This document shows positions 1 through 9,021 of a DNA stretch of 64,000 nt, piece after piece. The stretch is taken from positions 62,001 to 126,000 of the forward strand of contig NZ_FPIY01000004.1 of assembly GCF_900119145.1 (NCBI RefSeq), given 5' to 3'. The notes beneath the pieces are model-generated. The model was not told the DNA's origin. It saw only the letters and a list, made by a program, of their open reading frames with translations, and made no database searches. The DNA comes from Cellulophaga fucicola. GTDB taxonomy: Bacteria > Bacteroidota > Bacteroidia > Flavobacteriales > Flavobacteriaceae. The position numbers were made by a program, and so were the translations under genes. Positions within the stretch are counted from its first letter, which is position 1; every line of letters starts with the position of its first letter.

Positions 1-156
1 CAATATGGTTATCCAACTTAAACCAGCCTGAAAAGTTTCTAAAATTAAAAACTCAAATAACAATTTATCATCCTTTACAGGAGTTCCCCACTCTTCATCA
101 TGATATGCCTCATACAAATCATCTCCTAAACACCAACCACATCTGTGCTTTTCCAT
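1..156 (-). CDS. tag: DNA-3-methyladenine glycosylase I, N-terminal part (cut by window edge)
   Basis: Reading the minus strand from an ATG at 156 gives 52 open codons running off the left edge. The product starts MEKHRCGWCLGDD and continues with a YHDEEWG motif, DD..LFE..LE and FQAGLSW, the conserved N-terminal block of Tag, the base-excision enzyme that removes 3-methyladenine from alkylated DNA. The Cys in RCGWC and the conserved YHDxEWG segment match the zinc-binding Tag/GlcNAc-type helix-hairpin-helix glycosylase family. The rest of the gene, including the C-terminal zinc ligands, lies outside the window. It is divergent from the TonB receptor, with about 210 bp between the two starts. 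Confidence 0.9.
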   Translation of the reverse strand, partial: MEKHRCGWCLGDDLYEAYHDEEWGTPVKDDKLLFEFLILETFQAGLSWITIL

Positions 157-327
157 TTTCTTCTTATTTATACTTTTAAAGATATATTAAGTTTTACTGA
201 TAACCACTTTTTCTCTAAAAATAAACTAACAGCAAATAAATACTAACCAATATTATCAAAATATAAAGTTAAAGTTAAGTCTATCTTTAATGTTAAAAAC
301 TAACATTTTTCAGTTTGTTGCTGCCAC

Positions 328-335
328 TACTTTTG
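328..335 (+). promoter_or_regulatory. candidate -7 box of the TonB receptor gene
   Basis: TACTTTTG matches the Bacteroidota -7 consensus TAnnTTTG and lies about 30 bp before the receptor ATG. No clear TTTG -33 box is seen at the expected distance, so only the -7 element is supported. Confidence 0.4.
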
Positions 336-364
336 CAGCCAATTAAATAACAAACTATAAAAAA

Positions 365-3300
365 ATGGAAACAAAATACAAGAATTACTTACGGGTAATA
401 GCTTTATTTATTTTACTAGGAACCTCAATAAATTCCTATGCACAAGCTACAAATGCCACCATTAAGGGATCTGTAAAAGATAATATTGGAGAACCTCTTA
501 TGGGCGCAGAAATTGTGATAAAAGATATTTCTACAGGCTTCATCTCTGGAACGCTAACTAATGACAATGGTGATTTTAAATTTCAACAATTACCGTTAGG
601 CGGACCTTATAAAGTTACCGCAAAATACTTAGGTTTTTCAGAATCTGTTAGAGAAGGTATTATGCTTAATTTAAGTGATGCAGTTACTATTAATTTTGAA
701 CTACAAGAGTCTTCTACAACATTAAATGAGGTTATTGTATCATCTAACAGTTTATCTAAAAGAATTGAACAAATTGGTGCTTCTACTAAAATTGGCGCCA
801 CGCAAATTAAAAAACTTGCTACAGAAGGAAGAAACTTTACAGGCTTAACTAGTTTATCTCCACTACAAGGTGGTGGCAGCTACAATTTAAGCGGACAAAG
901 AGGTACTTCTACCAACGTAACTATTGATGGTACAAATGCAAGAAACCAACTAACTGCTGGTGACATTGGTAGCGGACCGTACACCATTTCACAAGAAGCT
1001 ATTAGAGAATTTGAAGTTTCTACTAATGATTATAATGTTACACAAGGTAGGCAAGCCGGAGGTTCTATATCTGCAGTTACTAAATCTGGTACTAATGAAT
1101 TTAAAGGGAGTACTTTCTTTTACCACAGAGCAGATGGTTTACAAAGCAAATACAACATTCAAGGTCAAGAGCGTACAGCAGACTTTTACAATTCACAATA
1201 TGGAGTTAGCTTAGGCGGACCAATAATTAAAGATAAACTTCATTTTTTTGCTGTTTACGAAAGGCAAGATGCTGGAGAACCAAGATATATTGCAGATATA
1301 CAAAGTACAGATGATGAAAACAGATTAGGCATAACACAAGCCAACCTAGATCGTTATTTAAATATCGGGAGAACTTCTTATGGCTTAGGTAGCCAACAAC
1401 AAATTGGTCAGTTTGATCGTGAAACAGAAGCTAACAACCTTTTTATTCGTTTAGATTGGCAAATAAATGATAAACACAGACTTACGCTACGTAACTTATA
1501 TAACAAATGGGACAACCCTTTTAGCGTTAGTGACAACTCTAGCATAGAGTTAGCAGAAACATATTCTGATTTTGCTTCTAAAGAAAACAGTACCATGATT
1601 TCTTTGCGTTCTATGTTTAGCCCTTCTGTTACAAATGAATTTAAGTTTCAGTACCAACATGCAGAAAGAGCCTACACACCTAACACACAATTACCATCTT
1701 CTAATATACCAAGAGCAATAGTACAAGTATCATCAGTTTTACCAAACGGAAACAACAGCACTAAAAGTGTACAGTTAGGCGGTCAACGTTATTCTCCTGA
1801 AACGAATGTTGAAAACCAAATACAGTTTACCAATACCACATATATTAATACTGATAATGTAAACTTTACTTTTGGTACAGATAATATGATTACGTCATTA
1901 GAAACATTACTTTCTAATGAGCAAAATGGTCGTTTTTATTTTGATTCATTAGATGATTTTGAAAGCCTAACACCCTCTAGATATGCAAGAGAAGTACCCT
2001 TACAAGGCTTACCTATTGTTAAACAGACTGTTTTAGATTTATCTTTATTTGCACAAGTAGATTTTGATATTACTCCAGATTTAAATTTAGTAGCTGGTGT
2101 ACGCTGGGATGCAACAAAATTTTTAGACGCAGCAGAATATAACCCAATAGTAGATCAAGAATTAGGGATACGAACAGATGAAAAGCTAGATGATTACAAC
2201 AACATACAGCCTAGATTTCAGCTTACCTATAATTTAAAAGGAGAAAGTAAAGATGTATTTAAATTGGGTGGTGGCGTTTTCTCTGCTCAACCTCATTATT
2301 ATGCGCAAGTAAACAACATACAAAACAGTGGTACACTTATAGGCGCAATAGATGTAACAGGCGATAATGTTCCTTCTCCAGATTTTCCTTCGTACCGAAA
2401 TAATCCAAGTACAGTACCTGGAGTACCTACAGGCGTTACTCCTTTTTCTACAATAAATGCTGTAGGCAAAGATTTTGAAGTACCAACTACATATAAGGCC
2501 AACTTAAGCTACACGCACTTTTTTGGAAGCAAATATAGTTTAGGCTTTAATACTTTGTTTAGTCACACTAAAAACAATTATACATACCAAGAAGCTAATT
2601 TGGTTACAGAGCCTTATTTTGTCACAGAACAAGGAAGAGAGGTTTTTGTTCCTGCAAATACTATTACAGAAAATGGTTCTACAGACTGGACAAACTCTAG
2701 AATATCGGATCAAGTTGGTAGAACATTAGTAATGACATCTGATGGTATATTAGATAACCTTGCTTTTGTTTTAGAAGGCTCTGCACAAATAGGTAAAGAT
2801 GGGTATTTAAATGCAAGCGTTACTTTTAACAGCGCTAAAGACAACTCCTCTTACAACTGTTGTGTTGCTAACACCTCTACTTTTTTACCAGTATCTGGTG
2901 ACCCTAGAAATTTAAATTATGGTTTTGCAGACAATCATTTTGACACTAAATTAGTTTTTAATGGTGCTACACCAACTTGGAAAGGGTTTACTTTAGGTGC
3001 AAAAGTAATTGGCCAAAGTGGTACTAGATATACATTTAAAGTGAATAGTAACACTAGTGCTAACGGAGATTTTAACCTTAGTAATGACGTAGCTTATATT
3101 TTTGACCCAAATGATCCAAGCACTCCTCAGTCAATCATAGATGGCTATAACCAAATATTAAACGACCCAGAAACTCCAGATGGTTTTAAAGAGTATTTAA
3201 AAGATAGCTATGGTGGTTTTGCTGAGCGTAACGGTGGAAAAAATCCTTTTTCTGCTGTAGTAGATTTAAGACTACAAAAGCGTTTTGAAACGAAAAACAA

Positions 3301-3526
3301 AAAACAAGGTTTAGAACTATCTATGGATATTTTCAACTTTGCTAATATGCTAAATAAAGACTGGGGACAGTCTCATAACTTTGGCAATAAAAATTTAATG
3401 AGAATAACAGGTTTTGATCAGGCAAACCAAAACTATGATTATTCTGTACAAACTTCTAGCGGTACAGAACCTATAAACGGAACTCCATGGAGGTTGCAAT
3501 TAGGAGCTAGATATACCTTTAATTAA
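365..3526 (+). CDS. TonB-dependent receptor, Oar-like, with CarboxypepD_reg domain
   Basis: A 1053-residue outer-membrane protein. Residues 1-27 are a signal peptide ending at Ala-Gln-Ala. Residues about 30-115 form a CarboxypepD_reg-like beta-sandwich (GSVKDNIGEPLMGAEIVI, later PYKVTAKYLGF), followed by a plug domain (about 120-235, with LSGQRGTSTNVTIDG) and a long beta-barrel ending in an aromatic-rich strand LQLGARYTFN, typical of the last barrel strand. The GGSISAVTKSGTNEFKGS motif is typical of Oar/adhesin-like TonB receptors rather than SusC. Its substrate cannot be read from sequence. The next gene downstream on the same strand is an ectophosphodiesterase, which hints at phosphorylated or nucleotide substrates, but a strong hairpin separates the two. 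The family call is firm; the substrate is unknown. Confidence 0.9.
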   Translation: METKYKNYLRVIALFILLGTSINSYAQATNATIKGSVKDNIGEPLMGAEIVIKDISTGFISGTLTNDNGDFKFQQLPLGGPYKVTAKYLGFSESVREGIMLNLSDAVTINFELQESSTTLNEVIVSSNSLSKRIEQIGASTKIGATQIKKLATEGRNFTGLTSLSPLQGGGSYNLSGQRGTSTNVTIDGTNARNQLTAGDIGSGPYTISQEAIREFEVSTNDYNVTQGRQAGGSISAVTKSGTNEFKGSTFFYHRADGLQSKYNIQGQERTADFYNSQYGVSLGGPIIKDKLHFFAVYERQDAGEPRYIADIQSTDDENRLGITQANLDRYLNIGRTSYGLGSQQQIGQFDRETEANNLFIRLDWQINDKHRLTLRNLYNKWDNPFSVSDNSSIELAETYSDFASKENSTMISLRSMFSPSVTNEFKFQYQHAERAYTPNTQLPSSNIPRAIVQVSSVLPNGNNSTKSVQLGGQRYSPETNVENQIQFTNTTYINTDNVNFTFGTDNMITSLETLLSNEQNGRFYFDSLDDFESLTPSRYAREVPLQGLPIVKQTVLDLSLFAQVDFDITPDLNLVAGVRWDATKFLDAAEYNPIVDQELGIRTDEKLDDYNNIQPRFQLTYNLKGESKDVFKLGGGVFSAQPHYYAQVNNIQNSGTLIGAIDVTGDNVPSPDFPSYRNNPSTVPGVPTGVTPFSTINAVGKDFEVPTTYKANLSYTHFFGSKYSLGFNTLFSHTKNNYTYQEANLVTEPYFVTEQGREVFVPANTITENGSTDWTNSRISDQVGRTLVMTSDGILDNLAFVLEGSAQIGKDGYLNASVTFNSAKDNSSYNCCVANTSTFLPVSGDPRNLNYGFADNHFDTKLVFNGATPTWKGFTLGAKVIGQSGTRYTFKVNSNTSANGDFNLSNDVAYIFDPNDPSTPQSIIDGYNQILNDPETPDGFKEYLKDSYGGFAERNGGKNPFSAVVDLRLQKRFETKNKKQGLELSMDIFNFANMLNKDWGQSHNFGNKNLMRITGFDQANQNYDYSVQTSSGTEPINGTPWRLQLGARYTFN

Positions 3527-3553
3527 GAATTTTTATTTTTTGTTCAATAGTTA

Positions 3554-3593
3554 GAAGGGTTTGCTAGTTACACTAAAGCAAACCCTTCATTTT
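3554..3593 (+). terminator. hairpin between TonB receptor and phosphodiesterase
   Basis: Perfect 11-bp stem GAAGGGTTTGC (3554-3564) with GCAAACCCTTC (3578-3588), 13-nt loop, followed by ATTTTAAAAA. The T-run is short, so it may act as a partial terminator or as an mRNA-stabilising hairpin between the two genes. Confidence 0.6.
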
Positions 3594-3604
3594 AAAAAAG
3601 AGAT

Positions 3605-4957
3605 ATGAAAAAAATTATATATTTAATAGGACTTTTAATTGCTTCACAAGTCTGTGAAGCTCAAGAAAAACAAGAAGCAGAACACGTAATTTTAATTTCT
3701 GTAGATGGCTTTAGACCAGATTTTTATTTAGAAGAAAAGTGGCCTGCTCCAAACCTAAAAATGATGGTTAAAGAAGGTGTATCTGCAACTGGCGTTAGAG
3801 GTATTTTCCCTTCTGTAACATACCCATCACACACTACATTAATCACTGGCGCTTACCCAAAAGAACACGGCATTTACTACAACAGTCCATTTGAAGAAAA
3901 AGGGCAAACTGGCCGTTGGTATTGGGAGAATAACCTTATTAAAACAAAAACACTTTGGACCGCTGTTAAAGAAGCTAATAAAACAAGCGCTAGTTTTCTT
4001 TGGCCTGTTTCTGTAGGTGCAGATGTAAACTATAACATACCAGAATATTGGTATTTAAAAGGAGATTACGGAAGCATTAAACCTATGCGAGATTTTGAAA
4101 CTCCTAAAGGTTTTTTAGCTGAAATGGAAGAAGAAGTATTGGGCAAATTAAATAAAAATACATTTAATGGCGATTATTTAAATAGAGAAGATAGAATAGG
4201 AGAAATGGCTGCTTATACGCTTGAAAAATATAAGCCAAACTTTATATCTATTCACTTATTTGCTGTAGATCATTTTCAGCACGAGCAAGGTAGAGATGGA
4301 GAAAAAGTGTATACTTCTATTGCAGCAGTAGACAGAGCCATTGGTAAAATTATGGAAGCATCAAAAAGAGCCGGAATAGAAGACAAAACAACGTTTATTA
4401 TTACGGGCGATCACGGTTTTGTAGATATACATTCTGCATTAAACCCTAACATTTGGCTGGTAGAAGAAGGTTTAATAGAAGACCAAAAAGATAGAGGCAA
4501 TTGGAAAGCTGCTTTTCATACATCTGGAGCCTCTGCTTTTTTAATGGTAAAAGATAAAAAGGACAAAAAAACAATTGATAAAGTACGCAACAAATTAAAT
4601 AACCTACCTGCCAACATTAAAAAGCTATTTAGAGTTGTAAACAGAGAAGAACTAGATAAAATTGGTGCAGATCCTAACGCAGTATTAGCACTAGCACCAA
4701 TACCAGGCATTGCAATGTCATCTAGAACAAATGGTAACATACTTTCTGCTAGAAAAGGTGGCACACACGGTTATTTTCCAGATTTTAAAGAAATAGAAAC
4801 TGGTTTTGTTGCTTTTGGCGCCGGTATTAACAAGGGTAAAACCATAGAAAAAATGGGCCTAGAAGATATTGCCCCTGTAATTAGCAAGTTGCTTAAACTA
4901 AATTTTACAGCAAAAGATGGTATTCTATATCCTGGAATATTATCTAAAACAAACTGA
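3605..4957 (+). CDS. ectonucleotide pyrophosphatase/phosphodiesterase (NPP, alkaline phosphatase superfamily)
   Basis: 450 residues with a signal peptide (residues 1-20, cleavage after CEAQ likely). The alkaline-phosphatase-fold metal site is visible: Asp34 in ISVDGF, the nucleophile Thr in FPSVTYPSHTTL, Asp and His in AVDHFQHEQG, Asp-His in TGDHGFVD, and a late His in GTHGYFPD. The family hydrolyses phosphodiester and pyrophosphate bonds of nucleotides or phospholipid head groups with two zinc ions in the periplasm or outside the cell. It follows the TonB receptor by 78 bp on the same strand. Its 3' end overlaps the convergent Crp/Fnr gene by 18 bp. Specificity between nucleotides and phosphocholine-type substrates is not resolvable here. 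Confidence 0.9.
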   Translation: MKKIIYLIGLLIASQVCEAQEKQEAEHVILISVDGFRPDFYLEEKWPAPNLKMMVKEGVSATGVRGIFPSVTYPSHTTLITGAYPKEHGIYYNSPFEEKGQTGRWYWENNLIKTKTLWTAVKEANKTSASFLWPVSVGADVNYNIPEYWYLKGDYGSIKPMRDFETPKGFLAEMEEEVLGKLNKNTFNGDYLNREDRIGEMAAYTLEKYKPNFISIHLFAVDHFQHEQGRDGEKVYTSIAAVDRAIGKIMEASKRAGIEDKTTFIITGDHGFVDIHSALNPNIWLVEEGLIEDQKDRGNWKAAFHTSGASAFLMVKDKKDKKTIDKVRNKLNNLPANIKKLFRVVNREELDKIGADPNAVLALAPIPGIAMSSRTNGNILSARKGGTHGYFPDFKEIETGFVAFGAGINKGKTIEKMGLEDIAPVISKLLKLNFTAKDGILYPGILSKTN

Positions 4958-5566
4958 TTTATTTTTTAAAGCATTAGCAATAGTTTGTCGGGTGGCCCCA
5001 ATAAGGTCACCCTTATCTTTTTGGGTTAATAAGCAATGTATATTATGTACTTTACCTTTAGCATCTAAAACGTCTATAGTATAAACTGTTTTTAAAAAAT
5101 TTAATTTACCAATAATAGAACGCTCATTTACTTTACACATTTTTTTTTCTGCCAAGCACCACCTTTTGGTTAAATAGGCAAAAAACCATTCTGCTGCCTC
5201 TGGGTTTTTCTTTATTTCATTTTTAAAAAAATTTAAATCATAACACCTAACCTTTACACCTACCAAAGTTTTAGCAAATTCTGAAAACTGGCCATTTAAA
5301 TACTTTAAATTTCCAAAAAAGTCCCCTGTATGTATAACGTCATAAGTATACTCGTCTCCTTTTTCTGAATAACCCCCTAGCTTAACTGCTCCTGAAACAA
5401 TTTCATAAATATAATTTTCAACTTTTGGAGGCTGATATATATAAGTATTCTTATCATAAACAATCTCAGTAACAAAATTATCTAAGCCAAAAACTACTTC
5501 TTCCTTTAAAAAATTATAAAATGAAAAATCTTTTTGACTTCTAAAATCTGGACGTAAAACCTGCAT
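4940..5566 (-). CDS. Crp/Fnr family transcriptional regulator
   Basis: 208 residues. Residues about 25-120 fit a cyclic-nucleotide-binding-type beta-roll (EIVSGAVKLGGYSEKGDEYTYDVIHTGDFFG), followed by a dimer helix and a C-terminal winged helix with LTQKDKGDLIGATRQTIANAL, the Crp HTH signature. The canonical phosphate-binding Arg-Ser of the cAMP pocket is not evident, so the effector may not be cAMP. The C-terminus is short after the recognition helix and ends inside the 3' end of the convergent phosphodiesterase gene, an 18-bp overlap. Targets cannot be told from sequence. Confidence 0.88.
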   Translation of the reverse strand: MQVLRPDFRSQKDFSFYNFLKEEVVFGLDNFVTEIVYDKNTYIYQPPKVENYIYEIVSGAVKLGGYSEKGDEYTYDVIHTGDFFGNLKYLNGQFSEFAKTLVGVKVRCYDLNFFKNEIKKNPEAAEWFFAYLTKRWCLAEKKMCKVNERSIIGKLNFLKTVYTIDVLDAKGKVHNIHCLLTQKDKGDLIGATRQTIANALKNKSVCFR

Positions 5567-5590
5567 AAACTATATTTATTTTACAAAAGC

Positions 5591-5598
5591 CAAATCTA
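5591..5598 (-). promoter_or_regulatory. candidate -7 box of the Crp/Fnr gene
   Basis: CAAATCTA on the plus strand reads TAGATTTG on the minus strand, matching TAnnTTTG, 25-32 nt upstream of the regulator start codon. No convincing -33 box. Confidence 0.35.
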
Positions 5599-5797
5599 TT
5601 TTTTCTATGTTAGAAATCTATTACTTAAAGTTTAAGTTTACTTTACTATGTTAAGTAATTGTAATGTAGCTTAGTTAAACTTATCATAATTTTAAAATAT
5701 GTAAGTTTCTATAACTTTTTACTACCAATGTGACGAATATCAGCTTATGTAAATAGTTTGTATATTATTTTTGAATAAAAAAGTAAAACGTTTAGTT

Positions 5798-6427
5798 ATG
5801 AATACTACAAATACAATAAATAATAGTGTAACATCATTAATTAACAATGCAATTTCTACTGCTTTATCTTACACAGAGTACAGAGAACTAATGCAGAATT
5901 TAGTAGCTAGTAATAAATCTACTGGTGTTTTACAAACTGATGCCTTAGCAAACTACACAATGTTAAATGATAAGCGTATGAAACGTTTAGACAAAACTGC
6001 AAAGTTAGATGCTACTACTATTTACAAAACACAACAAGTAGCCACCAAAACAACATGGTTGGTATTAACAGAAAGTTGGTGTGGTGACGCAGCACAGTCT
6101 ATGCCTGTAATGCAAAAAATTGCTGAACAAAACCCTAATATTGATGTAAAAGTTATTCTTAGAGATGAAAATCTAGAATTAATGAATCACTTTTTATACA
6201 ACAACACATTGTCTATACCTAGACTTATCGCTATAGATAATGACACACAAAAAGTTATAGGAAATTGGGGCCCAAGACCTAGTAAACTAACAGCAATAGT
6301 TGAAGCTTACAAAGCAGAACACGGTGCTTTAGATGCTGAATTTAAACAAGAACTACAAGTGTGGTACAATAAGGATAAAGGACAAAATACTATTGAAGAT
6401 TTGGTACAATTACTTCCCTTGAAATAG
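5798..6427 (+). CDS. thioredoxin-like protein (Thioredoxin_9 type, WCGDA active site)
   Basis: About 209 residues from the ATG at 5798; an upstream in-frame TTG at 5771 would add nine lysine-rich residues and is less likely. The C-terminal two thirds is a thioredoxin fold: TTWLVLTESWCGDAAQSMPVMQKIAE, then IDVKVILRDEN and a cis-Pro segment NTLSIPRLIAID. The active site is WCGDA, so only the first Cys of a CxxC pair is present, as is common in this YtpP-like family of cytoplasmic proteins. It lacks a signal peptide. A role in thiol or bacillithiol-type redox handling is a family inference. It converges with the TonB-like gene, overlapping by 18 bp. Confidence 0.82.
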   Translation: MNTTNTINNSVTSLINNAISTALSYTEYRELMQNLVASNKSTGVLQTDALANYTMLNDKRMKRLDKTAKLDATTIYKTQQVATKTTWLVLTESWCGDAAQSMPVMQKIAEQNPNIDVKVILRDENLELMNHFLYNNTLSIPRLIAIDNDTQKVIGNWGPRPSKLTAIVEAYKAEHGALDAEFKQELQVWYNKDKGQNTIEDLVQLLPLK

Positions 6428-7138
6428 GTAGGTAATTGTTCCTTTTTGACTTTCTTTTGTAGAGCTATTAAATTTTGCTTTTAAAGCATATTCTATAGCA
6501 TTTTCTACCAAGCAGCCATTGCTTGTTCCTGAACTCTTTTTATTAAATTGAGCATCTACAACGTTGCCCAAATTATCTACTTCTATGTTTACAACTACTT
6601 TACCACCTTCTATACAAGTGTATGTTGGCGGAGGCAAATCATAGGCATTTCTTTTCACTAAAGAATATGATATAGATGTTTTACGTTTTGCTAAGTTATG
6701 AGAGACCTCATCTTTTTTAGCGTCTTTTTCTCCTAATTTCTGTTTAGCTTCTTCACGTTTTTTCGCTAATTCTTTTAAACTAGCAGCATAACCATTTTCA
6801 GAACTTACCAATTTAGAATTAGGATCACTTTCCGCTTCAGACTTAGCTTCTTCCATTAATTCTTCTAACGTTTTTAAAGGCTCTGGATTACCATAAGTTG
6901 GCTTTGCCTTTTCATTATACGCTAAATGACTTTTTATTTCTTGCTGATTTGCTTGTTGTTGCTCTTCTTTCTGAACTTCTTCTTCTAAGATTTCCTCTTC
7001 CTCTAGCATCGCTAGCTCTACAACATACTCTTCCCTCTTCTCTTTTGAACCTAAATGAATATTATACAAAGACAATATTACAATAGACATAGAAAACAAT
7101 GTGATTAAAAACGATAAGTATCTACTATCTTTAAACAT
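6410..7138 (-). CDS. TonB-like energy-transducer family protein
   Basis: 242 residues. One N-terminal membrane segment (residues about 9-27), a Glu/Gln-rich stretch (about 40-66, EEEEILEEEVQKEEQQQ), a charged Lys/Glu helical region (about 90-150), and a C-terminal region VVVNIEVDNLGNVVDAQFN with a conserved Cys pair that resembles the TonB C-terminal fold. This is the layout of flavobacterial TonB-like proteins in which the usual Pro-rich linker is replaced by acidic coiled segments. It probably spans from the inner membrane into the periplasm. It sits 60 bp upstream of truB on the same strand but with its own stop and spacing. ExbB/ExbD partners are not in the window. Confidence 0.7.
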   Translation of the reverse strand: MFKDSRYLSFLITLFSMSIVILSLYNIHLGSKEKREEYVVELAMLEEEEILEEEVQKEEQQQANQQEIKSHLAYNEKAKPTYGNPEPLKTLEELMEEAKSEAESDPNSKLVSSENGYAASLKELAKKREEAKQKLGEKDAKKDEVSHNLAKRKTSISYSLVKRNAYDLPPPTYTCIEGGKVVVNIEVDNLGNVVDAQFNKKSSGTSNGCLVENAIEYALKAKFNSSTKESQKGTITYLFQGK

Positions 7139-7198
7139 ATATGTTATAACCTTTTTTTCTTAAAAATATTTTACCTTTTTCAAAAAAAATAAAAGATT

Positions 7199-7912
7199 CT
7201 ACTTCTCCTTAGGCTTTTCCATACCTAATACATCTGTATGAAAATCTGCAGGACTTACTGCTTTATCTACGTTAAAATCGCCTATTTTGGTTCTTCTTAA
7301 AGAAGATAAGTATGCACCACTTTCTAATGCAACACCAAAATCGTTTGCTAAAGAACGTATGTAAGTACCTTTACTACACACCACTCTAAAATCTACATTA
7401 GGCAAATCTATTTTTGTAATTTCAAAAGTTGTAATTTCTATTTCTCTAGATTTTATTTCTACGGCTTGCCCTTCTCTAGCATACTCGTACAAACGTTTTC
7501 CATCTTTTTTTAAGGCTGAAAAAACTGGCGGCACCTGCTGTATTTTTCCGATAAAATTAGAAGTAGCAGCGTGTATTTGCTCTTCTGTAATATGTTCTAT
7601 TGGGTATGTTTTATCTACATTAGTCTCCATATCATAAGACGGTGTAGTGCCGCCTAATGTAATGGTACCGGTATACTCTTTTTCTTGTCCTTGTAATGTA
7701 GGTATTCTTTTAGTGAATTTCCCCGTACATATTATTAATAAACCTGTTGCCAAAGGATCTAATGTACCTGCGTGTCCAATTTTTATCTTCTTTAAATCGA
7801 ACTTTCTACGAATACCCCACTTTAGCGCATTTACAGCCTGAAAAGACGACCACGTTAATGGTTTATCTATAAGCAATATTTGCCCTTCTAAAAATTCTTC
7901 CTTGGTAATCAC
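7199..7912 (-). CDS. truB: tRNA pseudouridine(55) synthase
   Basis: 237 residues. The catalytic motif GHAGTLDPLATGLL contains the conserved nucleophile Asp52. An N-terminal IDKPLTWSSFQAVN motif and GTYIRSLANDFG complete the TruB signature. It isomerises U55 in the T-loop of tRNAs. The protein ends soon after the catalytic domain and so lacks a long C-terminal PUA domain, as usual in Bacteroidota. It is the last gene of the ftsX-DUF3098-uppP-truB run, 10 bp after uppP. Confidence 0.96.
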   Translation of the reverse strand: MITKEEFLEGQILLIDKPLTWSSFQAVNALKWGIRRKFDLKKIKIGHAGTLDPLATGLLIICTGKFTKRIPTLQGQEKEYTGTITLGGTTPSYDMETNVDKTYPIEHITEEQIHAATSNFIGKIQQVPPVFSALKKDGKRLYEYAREGQAVEIKSREIEITTFEITKIDLPNVDFRVVCSKGTYIRSLANDFGVALESGAYLSSLRRTKIGDFNVDKAVSPADFHTDVLGMEKPKEK

Positions 7913-7922
7913 GCTGTAAAAA

Positions 7923-8708
7923 TTAAATTACTGTTAATGGGTATACAAAATAGTGAATTGCCAAGATTGCCAACCCAACTACAATACGGTAGTAACCAAA
8001 CATTTTAAAACCGTGTTTGCTTAAATAACCAATAAAAGTTTTTATAGCCAATAGCGCTACTAAAAACCCAACCACATTACCTATTATTAGCAAGTTAACT
8101 TGTTCTCCTGTTAAGGTATATCCTAGTTTGTAAAAATCGTAGCTTTTCTTTAAAGTTGCTCCTAACATTGTAGGCACTGCTAAAAAGAAACTAAATTCTG
8201 CAGCTACTGTTCTAGATAGTTTTTGTGACATACCACCCACGATACTAGCACCACTTCTAGACACACCAGGAATCATTGCTAAACATTGAAAAAAGCCAAT
8301 TTTTAACGCTGTTAAATATGTAATTTCTTTTTCTTCTGAATCGGAAAACCAATGATCTACACGTAATAAAATAAAACCTCCTATTACTAGAGATATAGCT
8401 ACTGTTATTGGACTTTCTAATAACGAGTCTATAACATCACTTAACAATAAACCCAAAACTACAGCTGGCATAAAAGCAACTAATAGTTTTAAATAAAAAT
8501 CTACACTCTGAAAAAAGCGTTTAAAATAAAGTACAAATACAGATAGGATGGTTCCTAACTGTATAACTATGGTAAATAATTTTGTGAATTCTTCTTGGGC
8601 TATCCCAAAAAAAGAAGAAACGATAATCATGTGCCCTGTAGATGATACCGGTAAATACTCCGTAATACCTTCTACAATTGCTAAAATAATTGCTTGTAAT
8701 ATGTCCAA
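7923..8708 (-). CDS. uppP: undecaprenyl-diphosphate phosphatase
   Basis: 261 residues, multi-spanning membrane protein. The two conserved catalytic segments are present: [16 protein letters not shown] near the N-terminus and [10 protein letters not shown] in the middle. UppP/BacA dephosphorylates undecaprenyl pyrophosphate to recycle the lipid carrier for peptidoglycan and other envelope polymers, and gives bacitracin tolerance when abundant. It lies 3 bp after the DUF3098 gene and 10 bp before truB, so it is probably cotranscribed from ftsX. Confidence 0.96.
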   Translation of the reverse strand: MDILQAIILAIVEGITEYLPVSSTGHMIIVSSFFGIAQEEFTKLFTIVIQLGTILSVFVLYFKRFFQSVDFYLKLLVAFMPAVVLGLLLSDVIDSLLESPITVAISLVIGGFILLRVDHWFSDSEEKEITYLTALKIGFFQCLAMIPGVSRSGASIVGGMSQKLSRTVAAEFSFFLAVPTMLGATLKKSYDFYKLGYTLTGEQVNLLIIGNVVGFLVALLAIKTFIGYLSKHGFKMFGYYRIVVGLAILAIHYFVYPLTVI

Positions 8709-8711
8709 AAT

Positions 8712-8978
8712 TTAGTCTTTCTTCTTATGTGGATTTAATAAAATGGCATAGACCTCTATACCCAAACCTATTAACACCAAAGTTGGTGCAAGGCGTATTC
8801 TTCTAAAATTATAGATCTCAGGATTAAATACATTTGGATCATCACTACCACCACCGCTCATTAAAACAAAACCAAGTGTTATAAGAGCCAAACCTATACC
8901 CATAAATATATAGTTCTTCTTCTGAAAAATAAATTCTCTTTTAGAATTCTCTTCTGTGGTGTTATTATTTTTTCTCAT
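8712..8978 (-). CDS. DUF3098 family small membrane protein
   Basis: 88 residues with two membrane segments (about 26-42 and 65-82) and charged ends. The central segment FMGIGLALITLGFVLMSGGGSDDPNVFNPEIYNF-type layout with RRIRLAPTLVLIGLG is the DUF3098 pattern found between ftsX and uppP in Bacteroidota. Function is unknown. The position in a cell-division/envelope operon suggests an envelope role; the spacing is 43 bp after ftsX and 3 bp before uppP. Confidence 0.85.
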   Translation of the reverse strand: MRKNNNTTEENSKREFIFQKKNYIFMGIGLALITLGFVLMSGGGSDDPNVFNPEIYNFRRIRLAPTLVLIGLGIEVYAILLNPHKKKD

Positions 8979-9021
8979 TTGTAAAAATTTTAATCCTTAT
9001 CTAATTTTTAACGTTGCAAAT

